Shown here in pieces: positions 14,543-17,665 of a DNA stretch of 17,665 nucleotides. This DNA is from Alphaproteobacteria bacterium UBA7371. GTDB taxonomy: Bacteria; Pseudomonadota; Alphaproteobacteria; UBA8317. Each line of letters starts with the position of its first letter. Within the stretch, counting starts at the first letter, position 1. The stretch spans positions 3,070-20,734 of the forward strand of contig DKOD01000118.1 of NCBI GenBank assembly GCA_002469865.1, read 5' to 3'. Below the pieces are notes generated by a model, which saw only the letters and a program-made list of their open reading frames with translations, searched no databases and had not been told where the DNA came from. The position numbers and the translations under genes are program-made.

Positions 14543-15805
14543 TTAATCCTTCAAGGCGCGGTGTCCAATATCACGGCGGGCATATCCTTCTGGCCAATCA
14601 ATCTGCCCCACAAGGTCATAGGCCTTGTCCCGAGCTTCTTGAAGGCTTGCCCCGGTGGCGGTCACATTTAAGACCCGCCCACCTTGGGCCAAGAATTGAT
14701 CGCCATGGGCCTTGGTTCCGGCATGGAAGATCATGCAACCATCGCCCAGCTGGTTGGGTAAGCTAATCGAAGAGCCTTTCTGCGGTGTACCGGGATAGCC
14801 TGGCGCGGCCATGACGACGGTGATGGCATGGTTGGCCCCCATGGTTACTGGGCGTAAGGGCATCTGACTGTGGGCCAGGTCATTCAGCATGGCCAACAGA
14901 TCCCCCTCGGCCCGCATCATCAGGGCCTGGCATTCGGGGTCCCCAAAGCGGGTATTAAATTCAATAAGGCGGGGGCCGGTATCGGTTAGCATCAGCCCAC
15001 AAAACAAAACGCCCTCATAGGGAATATTCCGACGGGCCATTTCTGCGATGGTGGGGGCCACAATCTGATCCATGGCCTGTTGCTCAAGTTCTGGGCTGAA
15101 CATAGGGGCTGGGCTGTATGCCCCCATGCCCCCGGTATTGGGCCCCTGGTCGCCCTCATGGATTCTTTTATGGTCCTGGGCCGAACCAAAAGCGTGGATT
15201 TCCTCACCGGCCACCAGCACAAAAAGGCTGACCTCATCACCGGTCATGTATTCCTCAACCACCAAAATATTGCCTGCCTCGCCATGGGCGCCCGAGGCCA
15301 TGTCATCAATAGCGGCCAATGCTTCTGCAAGGCTCATGGCAACCACCACACCCTTACCTGCAGCAAGGCCATCTGCCTTGATCACAATCGGTGCGCCTTG
15401 TTCTGTCACATAGGCACGGGCTGCATCGAAATCATCAAACACACGGGCCTTGGCAGTGGGCACGCCGGCGGCTTCGGCGATGTCCTTGGTGAAGGCCTTG
15501 GAGGCCTCCAATTGGGCGGCTTCTTTGCTGGGGCCAAAGGTGGGGATGGAATGGGCCCTCAGCGCATTGGTCACGCCAGCGGCCAATGGTGCTTCCGGCC
15601 CCACCACCACTAGGTCAATGTCATGGTCCTTGACCGCGGAGAGAACGACGTCTTTGTCACAAATATCCCCAGACACGATCTGGCCGAGCATGGCCATGGC
15701 ATCGGAGCCTGGCATCATGATCAGACGGGTCAATAAGGGCGATTGGGCCATGCGCCAAGCCATGGCATGTTCTCGGCCACCGCCACCTAAGAGAAGGACA
15801 TTCAT
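14543..15805 (-). CDS. purD: Phosphoribosylamine-glycine ligase (GAR synthetase)
   Basis: A 420-residue ATP-grasp enzyme for the second step of de novo purine synthesis: phosphoribosylamine plus glycine plus ATP gives glycinamide ribonucleotide. The N-terminal GGGGREHA loop is at residues 7-14. The ATP-grasp domain shows IVIKADGLAAGKGV at 140-153, VVEEYMTGDEVS at 182-193, and GPNTGGMGAYSP at 221-232. The metal-binding signature IEFNTRFGDPE is at 281-291, preceded by GVLFCGLM. Length matches the monofunctional bacterial enzyme (about 420-430). The ATG at 15805 has a GGAG site 7-10 bases upstream on the minus strand. It is divergent from xseA across about 100 bases and convergent with tadA, with no visible terminator in the 11-base gap between stops. 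Confidence 0.97.
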   Translation of the reverse strand: MNVLLLGGGGREHAMAWRMAQSPLLTRLIMMPGSDAMAMLGQIVSGDICDKDVVLSAVKDHDIDLVVVGPEAPLAAGVTNALRAHSIPTFGPSKEAAQLEASKAFTKDIAEAAGVPTAKARVFDDFDAARAYVTEQGAPIVIKADGLAAGKGVVVAMSLAEALAAIDDMASGAHGEAGNILVVEEYMTGDEVSLFVLVAGEEIHAFGSAQDHKRIHEGDQGPNTGGMGAYSPAPMFSPELEQQAMDQIVAPTIAEMARRNIPYEGVLFCGLMLTDTGPRLIEFNTRFGDPECQALMMRAEGDLLAMLNDLAHSQMPLRPVTMGANHAITVVMAAPGYPGTPQKGSSISLPNQLGDGCMIFHAGTKAHGDQFLAQGGRVLNVTATGASLQEARDKAYDLVGQIDWPEGYARRDIGHRALKD

Positions 15806-15908
15806 AGGGCAACTCCATCCATAAAGGGCCCGAATTCAAGCCCGTTGGACAAGGGTCTATGACACAGGCTAGGCAGGATCAATCACTGTGCTTGAATGGG
15901 GCTTTAAC
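15806..15908. promoter_or_regulatory. Divergent purD/xseA intergenic region
   Basis: These 103 bases must hold the start signals for leftward purD and rightward xseA. A weak plus-strand candidate is TTGGAC at 15845-15850 with GCTAGG 17 bases later, a poor match in the -10 position. I saw no convincing PurR-type palindrome or purine riboswitch. The contents beyond the ribosome sites remain unassigned. Confidence 0.35.
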
Positions 15909-17258
15909 ATGTCGGACGTCATGGGTTTTAACCTACCTGAACGCAGTGTCTCGGAATTGTCCCAGGACATTAAGGCGATGATGGAGGATGGCTTTTCCTA
16001 TTTGCGCGTGCGCGGTGAGGTTGGCCGGGTCTCCCGACCATCATCGGGTCACCTTTATTTTGATTTAAAAGAGGGTCCGGCAGTGCTTTCTGCCGTCTGC
16101 TGGCGTTCCAACGTGGCACGTTTGGCCGAACAGCCCGTGGAGGGTCAGGAAATGATCCTAACCGGGCGCCTTACGACCTTCCCGGGCCAGTCCCGCTATC
16201 AATTGCTGGTGGATTCGGTGGAAATTGCAGGCCGTGGTGCCCTGATGGCGGCCTTGGAAGCATTGCGGGCAAAGCTTCAGGGGGAGGGGTTGTTTGACCC
16301 TGAACATAAACGCCCATTGCCCTTCATGCCCGCACGTGTGGGGGTGGTGACATCGCCAAGTGGCTCGGTGCTTCGCGACATCATCCACCGCATGCGCGAT
16401 CGCTTTGCAACGCCCATAACGTTATGGCCGAGCCGGGTGCAGGGTGACGGCGCCGGGCGTGAACTCACCCATGCCATCAGGGGGCTGTCGCGGATGGTGG
16501 AAGATGGCCATGAGCTCGCCCCAGATGTGGTGATCCTTGCCCGTGGTGGCGGTTCATTCGAGGATTTGTTTTGCTTTAACGATGAGGAATTGGTGCGGGC
16601 CGTGGCCGCATGCCCCGTGCCTGTTGTGTCGGCCGTGGGTCACGAAACCGATGTAACCTTGGTGGATTTTGCAGCCGATTTGCGCGCGCCCACGCCATCG
16701 GCAGCGGCAGAATTGGTGTTCCCTCTCGGCGAGGCGTTGGCAAAGGATCTTAGCCGTGCGTCGGCCCGTATGGACCGGCTTTTGCAGCAACGGGTGCATC
16801 AGATGGAGCAGCGGCTTGATTATGCCGAACGTTTTCTTCGTGGTGGTGCCCAACGTTTGGCCCAGGCGCAAACACGCTTGCAACAAGCCACAAGACGCCT
16901 CGATCGGGCGCCTGGCCAATCATCACGCAACGCTGCCCAAAGGTTGGCTCTTGCGGGCAAGAGGCTTACCCCTGGCAGGCTTTTGGAGCGTCATAATTCT
17001 TGGTCGAGGCATTTGGTTGCGTTGGGCCGTCGGGGTGATCAGGAGATCCAGCGGCGCGTTCATGATGCCGGCGAGAGGCTCGTCCATTTGGCGCGGATGA
17101 TGGAGGTCATGTCCCACCGCAATGTGCTCGCCCGGGGTTACATGATTGCCCGCAACGAAAAAGGTGACGTGGTCACGCTTTCTCAAATTGAGGGCCCTTC
17201 ATTTTGGCTTGAGGATGCCGGTGGTAGGGCCGAGGCGACCATCATCAAAAAAGCCTAG
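15909..17258 (+). CDS. xseA: Exodeoxyribonuclease VII large subunit
   Basis: A 449-residue subunit of exonuclease VII, which degrades single-stranded DNA from either end and assists mismatch repair and crosslink repair. An N-terminal OB-fold lies at about 12-108 (SVSELSQDIK, VRGEVGRVSRPSSGHLYFDLKE region). The catalytic core carries ARGGGSFEDLFCFND at 211-225, SAVGHETDVTL at 241-251 and LRAPTPSAAAE at 258-268. A long Arg/Gln/Leu-rich helical stretch at about 275-405 is the expected coiled-coil arm. The C-terminus has NVLARGYMIA. ATG at 15909 is preferred (GGGG about 8 bases upstream); GTG at 15888 would add seven residues and is a real alternative. No small subunit gene (xseB) is in the window. 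Confidence 0.96.
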   Translation: MSDVMGFNLPERSVSELSQDIKAMMEDGFSYLRVRGEVGRVSRPSSGHLYFDLKEGPAVLSAVCWRSNVARLAEQPVEGQEMILTGRLTTFPGQSRYQLLVDSVEIAGRGALMAALEALRAKLQGEGLFDPEHKRPLPFMPARVGVVTSPSGSVLRDIIHRMRDRFATPITLWPSRVQGDGAGRELTHAIRGLSRMVEDGHELAPDVVILARGGGSFEDLFCFNDEELVRAVAACPVPVVSAVGHETDVTLVDFAADLRAPTPSAAAELVFPLGEALAKDLSRASARMDRLLQQRVHQMEQRLDYAERFLRGGAQRLAQAQTRLQQATRRLDRAPGQSSRNAAQRLALAGKRLTPGRLLERHNSWSRHLVALGRRGDQEIQRRVHDAGERLVHLARMMEVMSHRNVLARGYMIARNEKGDVVTLSQIEGPSFWLEDAGGRAEATIIKKA

Positions 17259-17352
17259 GAAAGATAAGGTAAAGCGAAGCTATTTTTATGCTGATCCTTG
17301 ACATTGTCTTTCCATCTTGGTGGACAAAAGGATTCACAAAACCACTGAGCAT

Positions 17353-17385
17353 GGGCTAGCGATGGTCATTGCCATCACCCTTTTT
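17353..17385 (+). terminator. Possible weak terminator after xseA
   Basis: GATGGT at 17361-17366 pairs with GCCATC at 17371-17376 (one G-U pair, 4-base loop). GGG at 17353-17355 can pair with CCC at 17378-17380 across an asymmetric bulge. TTTTT follows at 17381-17385. The structure overlaps the end of convergent lpxK. The bulge makes it uncertain. The rest of the 116-base spacer from 17259 shows nothing I can assign. Confidence 0.35.
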
Positions 17386-17665
17386 GCACGCGATCAGCAA
17401 GCCAGTTTTTTACCAATTTGGGATCGTCAAATTCCAAGCGCATGATGAGTGGGTAGGCAAGGCTGCGGAGGTTTTTGTCAAGCCGCACCATGTCCTTTTC
17501 CGTGGTGATCAGCAGGGCCCTGGCTTTCCTGGCGTCATCGGCCATGCGCTTGACCATTTTTGCCGGAATGGGCTGGTGGTCGGCAAAGGCATGACGCGCG
17601 ATGAGTTTGGCGCCCATATCTTCAAGGGCTGCAAAAAACCGTTTGGGACGGGCGATGCCACAAAA
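17375..17665 (-). CDS. lpxK: Tetraacyldisaccharide 4'-kinase, C-terminal fragment
   Basis: The last 96 codons of a gene that enters from the right edge. LpxK phosphorylates the 4' position of the tetraacyldisaccharide 1-phosphate precursor of lipid A, at the inner membrane. The visible end matches the family well: FCGIARPKRFFAALEDMGAK at the window edge (the GIARP-Phe-Phe segment), then HAFADHQPIP (the His-x-Phe-x-Asp-His motif) and ITTEKDMVRL (the TTEKDxVR motif), ending VQKG. The kinase P-loop, in the N-terminal half, is outside the window. The gene is convergent with xseA. Its presence implies a lipid A-containing outer membrane. Confidence 0.93.
   Translation of the reverse strand, partial: FCGIARPKRFFAALEDMGAKLIARHAFADHQPIPAKMVKRMADDARKARALLITTEKDMVRLDKNLRSLAYPLIMRLEFDDPKLVKNWLADRVQKG

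Noticed and set aside
1..17665. Defence system, prophage, transposon, CRISPR or biosynthetic cluster
   Set aside because: Every long coding region with recognisable motifs belongs to a housekeeping, transport or envelope family. No direct repeats, integrase, transposase or spacer arrays were seen.

Overview
The window looks like a contiguous piece of an alphaproteobacterial chromosome, probably Rhodospirillales-like or a related marine lineage. The evidence is the gene content: a DUF3035 (BamF-like) lipoprotein, an alphaproteobacterial-style MutL with a DQHA segment, a convergent rsmD-pseudouridine synthase pair next to tadA, and divergent purD/xseA. Most of it is housekeeping. It is densely coded, with no gene-free stretch over 300 bases. 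I saw no rRNA, tRNA, CRISPR array, insertion sequence, phage gene or toxin-antitoxin pair. Gene assignments come from recognised motifs; no database search was possible.

Layout. (1) 1-1171: the N-terminus of a Tat-exported protein, probably a TRAP transporter solute receptor, runs leftward off the window. It diverges from an AEC-family membrane carrier. (2) 1190-2745: xanthine phosphoribosyltransferase (gpt) and a patatin-like phospholipase, co-directional with the AEC gene and closely spaced. (3) 2829-6683: ileS, lspA and a DUF3035 lipoprotein form an operon with overlapping ends (1-nt and 11-nt overlaps), closed by a plausible hairpin terminator. (4) 6790-9461: two exported M16-family peptidase proteins, the first with an intact zinc site and the second without one, overlapping by 4 nt. 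This looks like a catalytic/non-catalytic heterodimer. A perfect 12-bp hairpin follows. (5) 9563-12710: a short glucose-6-phosphate isomerase (pgi) and mutL, 7 nt apart. (6) 12707-14019, minus strand: a pseudouridine synthase (RluB-like) and rsmD, overlapping by 4 nt; rsmD ends head-on into mutL with interlocking stop codons. (7) 14079-14531 plus: tadA. 14543-15805 minus: purD. 15909-17258 plus: xseA. 17375-17665 minus: the C-terminal end of lpxK, running off the window.

Functional themes. The genes cover translation fidelity (ileS, tadA, rsmD, the pseudouridine synthase), DNA repair (mutL, xseA), purine metabolism (gpt, purD) and envelope biogenesis (lspA, DUF3035 lipoprotein, the M16 pair, lpxK). 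I found no convincing new biological system. The points most worth a second look are the active/inactive M16 pair with its structured leader, the altered DQHA endonuclease motif in MutL, the unusual hairpins at 6682-6765 and 9465-9495, and a marked excess of the palindrome CCATGG.
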